A stretch of DNA of 64,000 nucleotides from Pseudomonas sp. FP1742 (lineage in GTDB: Bacteria > Pseudomonadota > Gammaproteobacteria > Pseudomonadales > Pseudomonadaceae), in assembly GCF_030687145.1 (NCBI RefSeq), contig NZ_CP117460.1, positions 620,001-684,000 on the forward strand, read 5' to 3'. Shown piece by piece: positions 41,218-51,405 of the stretch. A model generated the notes under the pieces. The model was given only the letters and a program-made list of their open reading frames with translations, searched no databases and was not told the origin of the DNA. The position numbers were made by a program, and so were the translations under genes. Position 1 is the stretch's first letter. Each line of letters begins with the position of its first letter.

Positions 41218-42045
41218 TCACGGCGCGAATGGCATCACCCGCTTGTGATGGGTCTTCTTGTACGTATCGCAGATGATCTTGAACGCTTCCTCCCGCACCG
41301 GTTCGCCATGCAGGAAGGCATCGATCTCGGCGTAGGTCACGCCGTGGGACGCTTCGTCCGGTTTGCCCGGCGACAGGTCTTCGAGGTCGGCGGTCGGGAC
41401 TTTTTCCACCAGCGACTCCGGCGCGCCGAAGCTGCGGGCAATCGCCCGGACCTGATTTTTCACCAGGCCGCTCAGCGGGGCGAGGTCGCAGGCGCCGTCA
41501 CCGAATTTGGTGAAGAAGCCCATTACCGCTTCCGCTGCGTGATCGGTGCCGATCACCAGGCCATGAGCCGCGCCGGCGATGGTGTATTGCGCGACCATGC
41601 GCATCCGCGCCTTGGTGTTGCCCAATACGAAATCCACCCAGACCGCTTGCTTGCCTTCAAACGCCGCCACTTCACTGGCCAGGGACTTGACCGCCGGGCC
41701 GATATTCACCGTATGGCGCTCGTCCGGGGCAATGAAGTCCACCGAGGCCTGGGCGTCGAGCTCATCGAACTGCGTCTGGTACGGCAGGCGCACGGCGATG
41801 AACTTGTAGCTGTCGTCACCGGTGCGCTCGCGCAGTTCACGCATGGCGCGCTGGGCCAGCAGGCCGGCGGTCAGTGAATCGACACCGCCACTGATGCCGA
41901 GCACCAGCGTCTTGAGCCCGGAATTGACCAGGCAATCCTGAATGAAAGTGATCCGCCGGGCGACTTCAGCCTCGAGGGCGAGTTGATCTGCGAAGGGCGG
42001 TTGGACCTTGAGCTGTTCAGCAATCTCACGCTGTACGGCTTGCAT
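41218..42045 (-). CDS. nadE: NH3-dependent NAD+ synthetase
   Basis: NadE amidates nicotinic acid adenine dinucleotide to NAD+. The PP-loop is in [37 protein letters not shown] and [13 protein letters not shown] are typical of the short, ammonia-using form, since no nitrilase domain is present. From ATG 42045 ([12 protein letters not shown]) it is 275 residues. A 36-residue upstream extension would overlap pncB. It lies four bases after pncB, forming a Preiss-Handler salvage operon. Confidence 0.95.
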   Translation of the reverse strand: MQAVQREIAEQLKVQPPFADQLALEAEVARRITFIQDCLVNSGLKTLVLGISGGVDSLTAGLLAQRAMRELRERTGDDSYKFIAVRLPYQTQFDELDAQASVDFIAPDERHTVNIGPAVKSLASEVAAFEGKQAVWVDFVLGNTKARMRMVAQYTIAGAAHGLVIGTDHAAEAVMGFFTKFGDGACDLAPLSGLVKNQVRAIARSFGAPESLVEKVPTADLEDLSPGKPDEASHGVTYAEIDAFLHGEPVREEAFKIICDTYKKTHHKRVMPFAP

Positions 42046-42049
42046 GAAT

Positions 42050-43276
42050 TCACTCCTTGCTTGATGTACTGGAAAGGGTGGCAGGTACTTGGAAAACGTG
42101 TCGCAAATAGGCGACGAAATTCGGGTCTTTGCAGTGAGTCTTGCCAGGCTCATCAGAAATCTTGGCCACCGGTTGGCCGTTGCACGCAGTCATTTTAAGC
42201 ACGATGCTCATCGGTTCGACACCCGGAATATCGCAGGTCAGGTTAGTGCCGATACCGAAGCTGACATTGATCCGACCGCGCAACGCCCGAAAAATCTCCA
42301 GAGACTTGGGCAACGTCAGGCTGTCGGAAAACACCAGGGTCTTGCTCATCGGGTCGATGCCCAACTTGTGGTAGTGGGCGATGGCTTTTTCCGCCCAGAG
42401 CACCGGATCACCGGAATCGTGACGCAAGCCGTCGAAGAGCTTGGCAAAGAACAGGTCGAAATCGCTGAGGAAGGCATCGGAAGTGATGCAGTCGGTCAGG
42501 GCGATCCCCAACAGGCCACGGTACTCGCGGACCCAGCAGTCGAGGGCGGCAATCTGGCTGTCGATCAGTCGCGGACCGAGTTGCTGGTGGGCCATGATCC
42601 ACTCATGGGCCATGGTGCCCAATGGCTTCATGTCCAGCTCCCGGGACAGGTGCACGTTGCTGGTGCCGACGAAACGACCGGGGAAGTCATGCTTGAGCAC
42701 GTTCACCACTTCTTCCTGCACGCGGTACGAGAAGCGCCGGCGAGTGCCGAAATCGGCTACCTGCAACTCGGACAATTCATCGCTGCCGGCGTTGGCGGTC
42801 AGCCAGTCGAACTTGCGATAGAGCTGCTCGCGGGCCTGTTCCAGGACGATTTCCCGGTAGCGATAGCGGTTGCGCACTTCACTGACCATGGCCAGCAGCG
42901 GCACTTCGAACAGAATCACGTGCAGCCATGGCCCGCGCAGGCGGATGAACAATTCGCCGTTCTCAATGCCGGTGTGGATATAACGCAGATTGAAACGGAA
43001 CAGCCCGAGAAAACGCAGGAAATCCGGTTTCAGAAAACTGATGCGCTCCAGGAAACTCAACTGATCGGCGCTCAGGCTCAGCTCGGCCAGGCGTTCGATC
43101 TGGAAGCGGATTTCCGCCAGATACGGGCGCAGGTCCTCGCTGTTACGGCAACGAAACTCCCATTCGACTTCCACGTTAGGGTAGTTGTGCAGCACCGCCT
43201 GCATCATCGTCAGTTTGTAGAAGTCGGTGTCGAGCAGGTTCTGCACGATGCGATCGGCAAACACACTCTCGCTCAT
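42050..43276 (-). CDS. pncB: Nicotinate phosphoribosyltransferase
   Basis: PncB makes nicotinate mononucleotide from nicotinate and PRPP, the entry step of NAD salvage. Family segments include [19 protein letters not shown] at the N-terminus, the His-bearing [13 protein letters not shown] (about residues 220-232) and the phosphate-binding [11 protein letters not shown]. At 408 residues the length is normal. With nadE immediately downstream it supplies two steps of NAD salvage; the middle enzyme NadD is not in the window. Confidence 0.94.
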   Translation of the reverse strand: MSESVFADRIVQNLLDTDFYKLTMMQAVLHNYPNVEVEWEFRCRNSEDLRPYLAEIRFQIERLAELSLSADQLSFLERISFLKPDFLRFLGLFRFNLRYIHTGIENGELFIRLRGPWLHVILFEVPLLAMVSEVRNRYRYREIVLEQAREQLYRKFDWLTANAGSDELSELQVADFGTRRRFSYRVQEEVVNVLKHDFPGRFVGTSNVHLSRELDMKPLGTMAHEWIMAHQQLGPRLIDSQIAALDCWVREYRGLLGIALTDCITSDAFLSDFDLFFAKLFDGLRHDSGDPVLWAEKAIAHYHKLGIDPMSKTLVFSDSLTLPKSLEIFRALRGRINVSFGIGTNLTCDIPGVEPMSIVLKMTACNGQPVAKISDEPGKTHCKDPNFVAYLRHVFQVPATLSSTSSKE

Positions 43277-43400
43277 AACGGGGTTCTCCAGGCGGGCCGC
43301 GGTCTGTGGCAGCGACGTTGCAGCTGTTTCAATGAATGGGGCTAGTGGCGCATATCAGCGGTGAGGATTGCCAGCAATTTTTTGGATCGCAGCAGATCCG

Positions 43401-43490
43401 TGGGGGAGCGGGCTTGCTCGCGAAGGGGCCGGCACATTCAATATCAATGTTGAATGACACACCGCTTTCGCGAGCAAGCCCGCTCCCACA
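43401..43490. repeat. REP doublet
   Basis: Inverted GGGAGCGGGCTTGCTCGCG units flank a 40-bp spacer between pncB and the LysR gene. Confidence 0.9.
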
Positions 43491-43506
43491 GGTATCAGGT
43501 ACAACC

Positions 43507-44418
43507 CTAAATTTGTGGCATGTCCGGACTATCGAGCTGCTCCAGCATCCACTTCACAAAATCCCGTACCTTGGGCACTTCCGCCGCATGCTCCGGGTAC
43601 GCCAGGTAATAGGCGTCGGTGCTGGGCATTGCATGCTTCCAGGGAATGACCAGTTTGCCGTCGGCCAATTCCTCTTCCACCAGAAACTTCGGCAATAGCG
43701 CCACGCCGCAGCCGACCTGGGCGGCGCGGATGCACATATAGAATGTTTCGAAACGCGGGCCGTGGTAGCTGTGTTCGGTGTGGTAGCCCTGGCTGTCGAA
43801 CCAGTCATGCCAGGCCTGGGGCCGGGAGGCGTTTTGCAGCAGGACCAGGTCGGTAAGCTGCGTAGGATCGGTGAACGGCGTGTCCGGCAGACTGCCCGGT
43901 GCGCACACAGGAACAAGCTCTTCGCCAAACAGCTTCAGGCATTCGGTGCCGGGCCGTGAGCCTTGGCCGAAATAAAACGCCAGGTCACTACGACCTTGCA
44001 GCAGATCGTCGGCCTCCTGTTCGCTGCACAGGTCCAGATGAATTGACGGATGACGCAGACGCCAGCCTTTCAGACGGGGCACCAGCCAGCGTGCACCGAA
44101 GGTCGGAGGCGTGGAGACACGCAAGACTTCGGTGTCACCGCCGTAAGAGCGCAGGTAATGGGTCGACATTTCGACTTGGGTGAGGATTTTTCGTACTTCC
44201 ACCAAGTACAAATCCCCCGCCGGGGTCATTTGCAAACGGCGGCGCACCCGACGGAACAGCAGGTGCTGCAACAATTCTTCGAGTTGCGCGACCTGCTTGC
44301 TCACGGCGCTCTGCGTCAGGTTCAGCTCTTCGGCAGCACGGGTGAAGCTCAAATGCCGGGTCACCGCTTCGAAACACTGCAGCGCAGTGATCGACGGCAA
44401 ATAGCGTTTATTCAGCAT
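43507..44418 (-). CDS. LysR family regulator, GcvA-like, probable regulator of pipecolate catabolism
   Basis: This 303-residue LysR-type regulator has an N-terminal winged helix-turn-helix (LPSITALQCFEAVTRHLSFT then AAEELNLTQSAVSKQVAQLE) and a GcvA-like effector domain. ATG 44418 follows GGAGAA, and this start is preferred to an upstream ATG at 44451. It is divergent from amaB with a 189-bp gap, the usual place for a pathway regulator. In P. putida a LysR gene neighbours amaB-amaA, so the target is probably that pair, induced by pipecolate or a lysine catabolite. The ligand is inference. Confidence 0.85.
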   Translation of the reverse strand: MLNKRYLPSITALQCFEAVTRHLSFTRAAEELNLTQSAVSKQVAQLEELLQHLLFRRVRRRLQMTPAGDLYLVEVRKILTQVEMSTHYLRSYGGDTEVLRVSTPPTFGARWLVPRLKGWRLRHPSIHLDLCSEQEADDLLQGRSDLAFYFGQGSRPGTECLKLFGEELVPVCAPGSLPDTPFTDPTQLTDLVLLQNASRPQAWHDWFDSQGYHTEHSYHGPRFETFYMCIRAAQVGCGVALLPKFLVEEELADGKLVIPWKHAMPSTDAYYLAYPEHAAEVPKVRDFVKWMLEQLDSPDMPQI

Positions 44419-44607
44419 CGGTTCTCCTTGTTCTTGTCGCTCTACTGGCACTTTACGTTGCCGGCAGATTCACAGCATGAATAAACGGAATGATATCTCG
44501 CTTAATCGTCGTTTGTTGGAGAACCTCGGGAGCGCTAAAACTACAGGCCTGATCAGTCGAATCAATCCGGCTGTACGTTTCTGTTTTTCTGCTTGAGGAG
44601 TGACCCC

Positions 44608-46098
44608 ATGGTTGCCGCATTGCTTGATCGTCTTGGTGTAAACCAGGCCCTGTACCAGAACGGCAAAGTGCCGGTGCACTCGCCGATCGATGGCAGCCGT
44701 ATTGCTGCCGTGAACTGGGAAGGGGCTGCTGAAGTCGAGCAGCACATCAGTCGCGCAGATCATGCGTTCGAACTGTGGCGCAAGGTTCCGGCACCGCGCC
44801 GTGGCGAACTGGTGCGTCAATTGGGCGACATCCTGCGTGAATACAAGGCCGATCTCGGTGAGCTGGTGTCCTGGGAGGCCGGCAAGATCACTCAGGAAGG
44901 CCTGGGTGAAGTTCAGGAAATGATCGACATCTGCGACTTCGCGGTCGGTCTGTCCCGTCAGCTGTACGGCTTGACTATCGCCTCCGAGCGTCCTGGCCAC
45001 CACATGCGCGAAACCTGGCACCCGTTGGGCGTCGTTGGCGTGATCAGCGCGTTCAACTTCCCGGTTGCCGTCTGGGCCTGGAACGCGACGCTGGCGCTGG
45101 TCTGCGGTAACCCGGTGATCTGGAAGCCCTCGGAGAAAACCCCGTTGACCGCGCTGGCCTGCCAAGCGCTGTTCGATCGCGTCCTGAAGAACTTCAGCGA
45201 TGCCCCGCCGCACCTGAGCCAAGTGATCATCGGTGGCCGCGATGCTGGCGAAGCCCTGGTCGATGACCCGCGTGTCGCGCTGGTCAGCGCCACCGGCAGC
45301 ACCCGCATGGGCCGCGAAGTGGCGCCGAAAATCGCTGCGCGTTTCGCCCGCAGCATCCTGGAACTGGGCGGTAACAACGCGATGATCCTCGGCCCGAGCG
45401 CCGATCTGGACATGGCCGTACGGGCGATTCTGTTCAGCGCCGTCGGCACTGCCGGTCAACGTTGCACCACCTTGCGTCGGTTGATCGCTCACGAGTCGGT
45501 TAAAGAAGACATCGTCACCCGCCTGAAAGCCGCTTACTCCAAGGTGCGCATTGGCCATCCTCTGGAAGGTAACCTGGTCGGGCCGCTGATCGACAAGAAC
45601 AGCTTCGAAAACATGCAGGAAGCGCTGGAGCAGGCCTTGAGTGAAGGCGGTCGGGTGTTTGGCGGCCAGCGTCAGCTGGAAGACAAATTCCCCAACGCTT
45701 ACTACGTTTCGCCAGCCATCGTCGAAATGCCGGAGCAGAGCGACGTGGTGCGCGACGAAACCTTCGCGCCGATTCTGTACGTGATCGGATACACCGATTT
45801 CGAAGAGGCATTGCGCCTGAACAACGCCGTGCCACAAGGGCTGTCGTCATGCATTTTCACCACTGACGTGCGTGAAGCCGAGCGGTTTATGTCGGCGGTG
45901 GGCAGCGATTGCGGCATCGCCAACGTCAACATCGGCCCGAGCGGCGCGGAAATCGGCGGCGCGTTTGGCGGCGAGAAGGAAACGGGCGGCGGTCGTGAGT
46001 CGGGTTCCGATGCATGGCGCGGGTACATGCGCCGTCAGACCAACACCGTGAACTATTCGCTGGAGCTGCCGTTGGCTCAGGGCATTACGTTCGACTAA
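44608..46098 (+). CDS. amaB: L-piperidine-6-carboxylate (2-aminoadipate semialdehyde) dehydrogenase
   Basis: AmaB oxidises piperidine-6-carboxylate/aminoadipate semialdehyde to 2-aminoadipate in lysine breakdown. It is an ALDH7 (antiquitin-like) enzyme of 496 residues. The NAD-binding VISAFNFPVAVWAWNA and WKPSEKTPLT, catalytic Glu in LELGGNNAMI and catalytic Cys in GTAGQRCTTLRRL are all visible. The active site ends with NIGPSGAEIGGAFGG. ATG 44608 follows GAGGAG. The oxidase amaA lies downstream across a REP doublet. Confidence 0.93.
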   Translation: MVAALLDRLGVNQALYQNGKVPVHSPIDGSRIAAVNWEGAAEVEQHISRADHAFELWRKVPAPRRGELVRQLGDILREYKADLGELVSWEAGKITQEGLGEVQEMIDICDFAVGLSRQLYGLTIASERPGHHMRETWHPLGVVGVISAFNFPVAVWAWNATLALVCGNPVIWKPSEKTPLTALACQALFDRVLKNFSDAPPHLSQVIIGGRDAGEALVDDPRVALVSATGSTRMGREVAPKIAARFARSILELGGNNAMILGPSADLDMAVRAILFSAVGTAGQRCTTLRRLIAHESVKEDIVTRLKAAYSKVRIGHPLEGNLVGPLIDKNSFENMQEALEQALSEGGRVFGGQRQLEDKFPNAYYVSPAIVEMPEQSDVVRDETFAPILYVIGYTDFEEALRLNNAVPQGLSSCIFTTDVREAERFMSAVGSDCGIANVNIGPSGAEIGGAFGGEKETGGGRESGSDAWRGYMRRQTNTVNYSLELPLAQGITFD

Positions 46099-46122
46099 AC
46101 CTCAAATCGAACAGTGATCCAA

Positions 46123-46211
46123 TGTGGGAGCGGGCTTGCTCGCGAATGCGGTCTGGCAGTCACATCAATGTTGGATGTGCTGCCGTCTTCGCGGGCAAGC
46201 CGGCTCCCACA
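46123..46211. repeat. REP doublet inside the amaB-amaA gap
   Basis: TGTGGGAGCGGGCTTGCTCG and an inverted arm flank ATGTTGGATGTGCTGCCG. Placed between two genes of one pathway, it may tune their relative mRNA stability. Confidence 0.9.
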
Positions 46212-46254
46212 GGGAAATGGTGTGTTGGTTAGGTTTCATTTTCGGAGTCTGGCA

Positions 46255-47538
46255 ATGCCGTTACGCGAAGAATGTCTTTGGGAAAAACTGACGCCGCAAA
46301 GGCCCGACCACGCGGCGCTCAAAGGGGAAGTGACGGTGGATGTCTGCGTCATCGGTGCCGGTTTTACCGGGCTGTCGGCGGCGGTGCATCTGCTGGAACA
46401 AGGCAAAAGTGTCTGTGTGCTGGAAGCACATCGCGCCGGGCATGGCGGTTCGGGGCGTAACGTCGGGCTGGTCAACGCCGGGATGTGGATTCCTCCGGAC
46501 GAAATCGAAGCAGGGTTTGGCGAGACAGTCGGCAGTCAGCTCAACCGTATGCTTGGTGCGGCGCCGTCGCTGGTGTTCAGTCTGGTCGACAAATACAACA
46601 TCGATTGCCAGTTACGCCGCGAAGGCACGCTGCACATGGCGCACAACGCCCGTGGCGAAGCGGATCTGCGAAGTCGTGAAGAGCAATGGAAGCGCCGCGG
46701 AGCACCGGTGGAGTTGCTGACCGGCGATGCCTGCGAACAAGCCACGGGCACCAAAAAGATCGCCGCCGCATTGCTCGACCGACGGGCCGGCACAATCAAC
46801 CCGATGGCCTACACCACGGGACTGGCCAATGCGGCCATCGGTCTCGGCGGTCAGTTGTTCGACCATTCCCCGGTGACCCGGCTCGAACGTCAGGGGCAGC
46901 GCTGGTCGGTGCAGACCGCCCAGGGTTCGGTGCTGGCCGAGCAGGTGGTGATCGCCTCCAATGCCTACACCGAAGGTGACTGGACGGAGCTGCGTCGCAA
47001 CTTCTTCCCCGGTTATTACTATCAAGTGGCCTCGGTGCCGCTGACCGAAGAGGCTGCGCAACGGATTCTGCCCGGTGGCCAGGGTTCCTGGGACACCCGG
47101 CAGGTGCTCAGCAGCATCCGTCGCGATGCCGAAGGGCGGTTGTTGCTCGGCAGCCTGGGCAATGGCAATCAGAAACCGACCTGGTTCCTTAAAGCCTGGG
47201 CCGACCGGGTTCAACAGCATTATTTCCCCTACCTGAAACCGGTGGAGTGGGAGTGCACCTGGACTGGCTGTATCGCCTTTACTCCCGATCATTTGATGCG
47301 TCTGTTCGAACCGGCGCCAGGTCTGGTGGCCGTTACCGGTTACAACGGTCGAGGCGTGACCACCGGTACAGTAGTCGGCAAAGCCTTCGCCGACTATTTG
47401 TGTAACGGAAATCCGCAAGCCTTGCCGATTCCCTTTGCACCCATGCAGCCATTGGCGGGTGTGGGGCTGAGAAGCTGTCTATATGAGGCTGGATTTTCGC
47501 TGTATCACGCGGGCCAGTGCCTGCGGATCGTGATTTGA
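46255..47538 (+). CDS. amaA: L-pipecolate oxidase (FAD-dependent)
   Basis: AmaA oxidises L-pipecolate to piperideine-6-carboxylate, the substrate of AmaB. It is a DAO-family flavoprotein of 427 residues with the dinucleotide motif DVCVIGAGFTGLSAAVHLLE (about residues 28-47) and GHGGSGRNVGLVN, which positions FAD. The C-terminal FAD-contact segment is AVTGYNGRGVTTGTVVGKA. ATG 46255 follows TCGGAG; longer upstream frames run through the REP element. The pair completes the pipecolate branch of lysine catabolism. Confidence 0.9.
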   Translation: MPLREECLWEKLTPQRPDHAALKGEVTVDVCVIGAGFTGLSAAVHLLEQGKSVCVLEAHRAGHGGSGRNVGLVNAGMWIPPDEIEAGFGETVGSQLNRMLGAAPSLVFSLVDKYNIDCQLRREGTLHMAHNARGEADLRSREEQWKRRGAPVELLTGDACEQATGTKKIAAALLDRRAGTINPMAYTTGLANAAIGLGGQLFDHSPVTRLERQGQRWSVQTAQGSVLAEQVVIASNAYTEGDWTELRRNFFPGYYYQVASVPLTEEAAQRILPGGQGSWDTRQVLSSIRRDAEGRLLLGSLGNGNQKPTWFLKAWADRVQQHYFPYLKPVEWECTWTGCIAFTPDHLMRLFEPAPGLVAVTGYNGRGVTTGTVVGKAFADYLCNGNPQALPIPFAPMQPLAGVGLRSCLYEAGFSLYHAGQCLRIVI

Positions 47539-47828
47539 TTGTCGAAATATGTTGCTGGAAGCGGCGCTTTTCGACGAAGCGGCTAGCCTGTAATGGTGCG
47601 GGTTGTAGCAATTGCGCACCAGCAGTGTGCAGTTCGGTGACGCAGGCTGTTACAGGCAGGTTGCACATCGTTTGGCGTCGTGGTTGCAATGATGGCGCGT
47701 GCGGGTTGCGCCTTAAAAAATAAAAGGTATCACCTCCCGCGGTTTAGACGGTTGCACACCCAATGAAAATGGGATCGAAACAGTCGAAATAACAAGAAAG
47801 CAGCGACTTTTTTCAGAATAAAAAACCG
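47539..47828. other. Intergenic region amaA-braC with NtrC-like sites
   Basis: No gene is visible. GCACCAGCAGTGTGC (47616-47630) fits the NtrC dyad GCACY-N5-RGTGC with one mismatch, about 225-240 bp upstream of the predicted braC start. A further GGTGC is at 47595-47599 and TGCAC occurs near 47753. Confidence 0.45.
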
Positions 47829-47844
47829 ATGGCACGGCCCTTGC
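47829..47844 (+). promoter_or_regulatory. Sigma-54 promoter of the braC operon
   Basis: TGGCACGGCCCTTGCT is a near-perfect match to TGGCACG-N4-TTGCW, with GG and GC ten bases apart. The predicted start is near 47855, 47 bases before the braC ATG. Confidence 0.8.
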
Positions 47845-47901
47845 TCTGAGCATTCAGTGAAGTCGCAGTGCCAACTAAAAAAAACCTTGGAGCACCACCT
47901 C

Positions 47902-49035
47902 ATGTCCCAGACGTTTTACAAGAAAGGCTTTCTGGCCCTCGCAGTGGCAGCTGCGTTGGGTGTTTCTGCGTTTGCACAGGCTGATGTGAAAATCGGTGTG
48001 GCGGGTCCGATGACAGGTGCCAACGCGGCATTTGGCGAGCAGTACATGAAGGGTGCACAGGCAGCCGCTGATGCGGTCAACGCAGCCGGCGGTGTCAATG
48101 GGGAAAAAATCGTACTGGTCAAAGGCGATGACGCCTGCGAACCGAAACAGGCTGTGACGGTCGCCAAGGACCTGACCAACCAGAAAGTCGCCGGCGTGGT
48201 CGGTCACTTCTGCTCCTCGTCGACCATCCCGGCCTCCGAGATCTACGACGAAGCGGGCATCATCGCAATCACTCCAGGCTCCACCAACCCACAGGTCACC
48301 GAACGCGGCCTGAGCGCCATGTTCCGTATGTGCGGCCGTGACGACCAGCAAGGCATCGTCGCCGGCGACTATATCGTCGACGTGCTCAAGGGCAAGAAAG
48401 TTGCCGTGCTGCACGACAAAGACACCTATGGCCAAGGTCTGGCGGATGCCACCAAGGCTCAGCTGATCAAGCGTGGCGTAACACCAGTGCTGTATGAAGG
48501 CCTGACTCGCGGCGAGAAAGACTTCAGCGCCGTGGTCACCAAGATCCGTGCGGCCGGTGCCGATGTTGTCTACTTCGGCGGTTTGCACCCAGAGGCTGGT
48601 CCGCTGGTTAAACAGCTGCGTACCGAAGGCCTGAAAGACGTGAAGTTCATGTCCGATGACGGCATCGTGACCGACGAACTGGTGACCACTGCCGGCGGCC
48701 CACAATACGTCGACGGCGTGCTGATGACCTTTGGCGCCGACCCACGCCTGCTGCCAGACAGCAAGACTGTCGTGGACGAGTTCCGCAAAAAAGGCACTGA
48801 GCCTGAAGGCTACACGCTCTACGCCTACGCTTCGGTTCAGGCCCTGGCGGCTGGTTTCAATGGCGCCAAGTCCAACAAGGGCGACGATGCGGCCAAATGG
48901 CTGAAAGCCCACCCGGTAAAAACCGTGATGGGTGAGAAGACCTGGGACTCCAAAGGCGACCTTAAAGTCTCCGACTATGTGGTTTACCAGTGGGACAAGG
49001 ACGGTAAATACCACCAACTGGAAAAACAGAAGTGA
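47902..49035 (+). CDS. braC: Branched-chain amino acid ABC transporter, substrate-binding protein
   Basis: BraC captures Leu, Ile and Val (also Ala and Thr in P. aeruginosa) in the periplasm for LIV-type import. A signal peptide (about residues 1-26, GFLALAVAAALGVSAFAQAD) leads to KIGVAGPMTGANAAFGEQYM, the typical mature start of the LivJ/LivK fold. The disulphide cysteines in GDDACEPKQ and VGHFCSSSTIP are present. At 377 residues from ATG 47902 it is complete. It lies 171 bases before braD in the same operon, where a transcript drop would favour excess binding protein. Confidence 0.93.
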   Translation: MSQTFYKKGFLALAVAAALGVSAFAQADVKIGVAGPMTGANAAFGEQYMKGAQAAADAVNAAGGVNGEKIVLVKGDDACEPKQAVTVAKDLTNQKVAGVVGHFCSSSTIPASEIYDEAGIIAITPGSTNPQVTERGLSAMFRMCGRDDQQGIVAGDYIVDVLKGKKVAVLHDKDTYGQGLADATKAQLIKRGVTPVLYEGLTRGEKDFSAVVTKIRAAGADVVYFGGLHPEAGPLVKQLRTEGLKDVKFMSDDGIVTDELVTTAGGPQYVDGVLMTFGADPRLLPDSKTVVDEFRKKGTEPEGYTLYAYASVQALAAGFNGAKSNKGDDAAKWLKAHPVKTVMGEKTWDSKGDLKVSDYVVYQWDKDGKYHQLEKQK

Positions 49036-49206
49036 TATGAGCTGCTGATCTGCCCGACGCCGCGTGCGCCGGGCAGTCAAAGAGCATGTCCGTGCAGTAC
49101 CTGTCTTTTCTCGTAGAGCTGCACACCAGCGTGTTGCATCGGCGGCTGAACCCCGGTCCGTTGCAACTGGCTTCTGTGCAGTCTCTCAAGTGCGTGAGAT
49201 TGCGTT

Positions 49207-50121
49207 ATGGATGGTATTTTCCTGCAGCAACTGGTCAACGGCCTGACCCTCGGGTCGGTCTATGGCCTGATCGCCATCGGCTACACAATGGTCTATGGCA
49301 TCATCGGCATGATCAACTTCGCCCATGGCGAGGTTTACATGATTTCTGCGTACCTCGCGGCGATCAGTCTGGCTCTGCTGGCATACTTCGGTATTGAATC
49401 CTTTCCTCTGCTGATGCTCGGCACACTGGTATTCACCATTGTCGTCACTGCGGTGTATGGCTGGGTCATCGAGCGCGTCGCCTACAAACCGCTACGCAAC
49501 TCCACTCGACTGGCACCGCTGATCAGTGCCATCGGTATTTCGCTGATCCTGCAAAACTATGCACAGATTGCCCAGGGTGCCCGTCAACAGGGTGTACCCA
49601 CACTGCTGACCGGTGCATGGCGAGTCGAGGTCGGGAGTGGCTTCGTCCAGCTCACCTACACCAAGATCTTCATTCTGGTTGCCGCGTTCGTCGGCATGGG
49701 ATTGCTGACCTACGTCATCAAGTACACCAAACTCGGCCGCATGTGCCGTGCCACCCAGCAAGACCGCAAGATGGCTTCGATTCTGGGGATCAACACCGAT
49801 CGGGTGATTTCCTATGTGTTCATCATCGGTGCAGCAATGGCGGCCCTGGCCGGCGTGCTGATCACCATGAACTACGGCACGTTCGACTTCTATGCGGGCT
49901 TCGTCATCGGGATCAAGGCGTTCACCGCGGCGGTACTCGGCGGCATTGGCTCACTGCCCGGCGCCATGCTGGGAGGGATCATTCTCGGGATCTCCGAGTC
50001 GCTGTTCTCGGGGCTGGTCAACTCGGATTACAAAGACGTTTTCAGCTTCTCGCTGCTCGTTCTTGTTCTGGTCTTTCGGCCTCAAGGCCTGCTCGGCCGT
50101 CCTCTTGTGTCGAAGGTGTAA
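49207..50121 (+). CDS. braD: Branched-chain amino acid ABC transporter permease LivH/BraD
   Basis: This inner-membrane permease has 304 residues and about eight membrane helices. It begins MDGIFLQQLVNGLTLGSVYG and contains GYTMVYGIIGMINFAHGEVY, the hallmark of LivH proteins. The C-terminal GGIGSLPGAMLGGIILGISE is the contact loop with the ATPases. It pairs with BraE, which starts three bases after its stop. Confidence 0.94.
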   Translation: MDGIFLQQLVNGLTLGSVYGLIAIGYTMVYGIIGMINFAHGEVYMISAYLAAISLALLAYFGIESFPLLMLGTLVFTIVVTAVYGWVIERVAYKPLRNSTRLAPLISAIGISLILQNYAQIAQGARQQGVPTLLTGAWRVEVGSGFVQLTYTKIFILVAAFVGMGLLTYVIKYTKLGRMCRATQQDRKMASILGINTDRVISYVFIIGAAMAALAGVLITMNYGTFDFYAGFVIGIKAFTAAVLGGIGSLPGAMLGGIILGISESLFSGLVNSDYKDVFSFSLLVLVLVFRPQGLLGRPLVSKV

Positions 50122-50124
50122 GCG

Positions 50125-51405
50125 ATGTCTTCAACCACTAAAACCATTGATGTCAAAAAAAGCCTGGTTGACGCGATTCTTGCCGGCCTTATCGCCCTGA
50201 TTGTGTTCGGCCCGATTGTTGGCGTGGTCCTCGACGGCTACGGCTTCAACCTGCAACCGACGCGCGTGGCGTGGATAGTCGCCATCGTCATGGCTGGCCG
50301 CTTTGCCCTGAGCCTGTTCTTGCAAACCCCCAAAGGCCTGAGAATTCTCGAAGGCTTCGAGAGCACCGGCTCCGGGGTTCATGTTCTGGCGCCTGATTAC
50401 AAATCCCGGTTGCGCTGGGTCGTCCCGCTGGTGATCGTTGTTGCCGTGGTATTCCCGTTCTTCTCCAACTCTTACCTGTTGGGCGTGGTCATTCTTGGAT
50501 TGATCTACGTGCTGCTGGGGCTGGGGTTGAACATCGTGGTCGGTCTGGCCGGTCTGCTCGATTTGGGTTATGTGGCGTTCTACGCCATCGGTGCTTACGG
50601 CCTTGCGCTCGGTTACCAATACCTGGGGCTGGGCTTCTGGACCGTATTGCCGCTGGCGGCGATCACCGCCGGATTGGCCGGGTGCATCCTGGGCTTCCCG
50701 GTGTTGCGCCTGCACGGTGATTACCTGGCGATCGTGACCCTGGGGTTCGGTGAAATCATCCGGTTGATCCTCAATAACTGGCTGTCCCTGACCGGTGGCC
50801 CGAATGGCATGGCGGCGCCGTTGCCAACTTTCTTCGGTCTCGAATTCGGTAAACGAGCGAAGGACGGCGGGGTACCTTTTCATGAGTTCTTCGGCATCGC
50901 CTACAACCCGGATGTGAAGTACTACTTCATTTATACGGTGTTGTTCCTGGTGGTCATGGCCGTGCTGTACATCAAGCATCGCTTGACCCGCATGCCGGTC
51001 GGTCGCGCATGGGAAGCCTTGCGTGAAGACGAAATCGCCTGTCGCTCCATGGGGCTGAATCACGTACTGGTCAAACTGTCGGCGTTCACCATCGGCGCAT
51101 CGACGGCGGGTCTGGCCGGCGTGTTTTTCGCGACCTACCAGGGCTTTGTGAACCCGACCTCGTTCACCTTCTTCGAATCGGCATTGATCCTCGCCATCGT
51201 GGTACTTGGCGGCATGGGTTCGACCATCGGCGTGGTGATGGCCGCATTCGTGCTGACCGTCGCCCCGGAACTGCTGCGCGGCTTCGCTGAATATCGCGTG
51301 CTGCTGTTCGGCATCCTGATGGTGTTGATGATGATCTGGCGACCGCGCGGACTGATTCGGATCAGCCGCACCGGTGTGGCCCCGCGTAAAGGAGTAGCGC
51401 CATGA
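50125..51405 (+). CDS. braE: Branched-chain amino acid ABC transporter permease LivM/BraE
   Basis: This second permease has 426 residues and an N-terminal extension of about 100 residues, typical of LivM. The core shows GLGLNIVVGLAGLLDLGYVA and LRLHGDYLAIVTLGFGEIIR, and the GGMGSTIGVVMAAFV loop for ATPase contact. It overlaps braF by 4 bases. Confidence 0.94.
   Translation: MSSTTKTIDVKKSLVDAILAGLIALIVFGPIVGVVLDGYGFNLQPTRVAWIVAIVMAGRFALSLFLQTPKGLRILEGFESTGSGVHVLAPDYKSRLRWVVPLVIVVAVVFPFFSNSYLLGVVILGLIYVLLGLGLNIVVGLAGLLDLGYVAFYAIGAYGLALGYQYLGLGFWTVLPLAAITAGLAGCILGFPVLRLHGDYLAIVTLGFGEIIRLILNNWLSLTGGPNGMAAPLPTFFGLEFGKRAKDGGVPFHEFFGIAYNPDVKYYFIYTVLFLVVMAVLYIKHRLTRMPVGRAWEALREDEIACRSMGLNHVLVKLSAFTIGASTAGLAGVFFATYQGFVNPTSFTFFESALILAIVVLGGMGSTIGVVMAAFVLTVAPELLRGFAEYRVLLFGILMVLMMIWRPRGLIRISRTGVAPRKGVAP

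Noticed and set aside
44446..44461. Sigma-54-like TGGCACTTTACGTTGC upstream of amaB
   Set aside because: The GG and GC are eleven bases apart instead of ten, a spacing that sigma-54 does not tolerate well.
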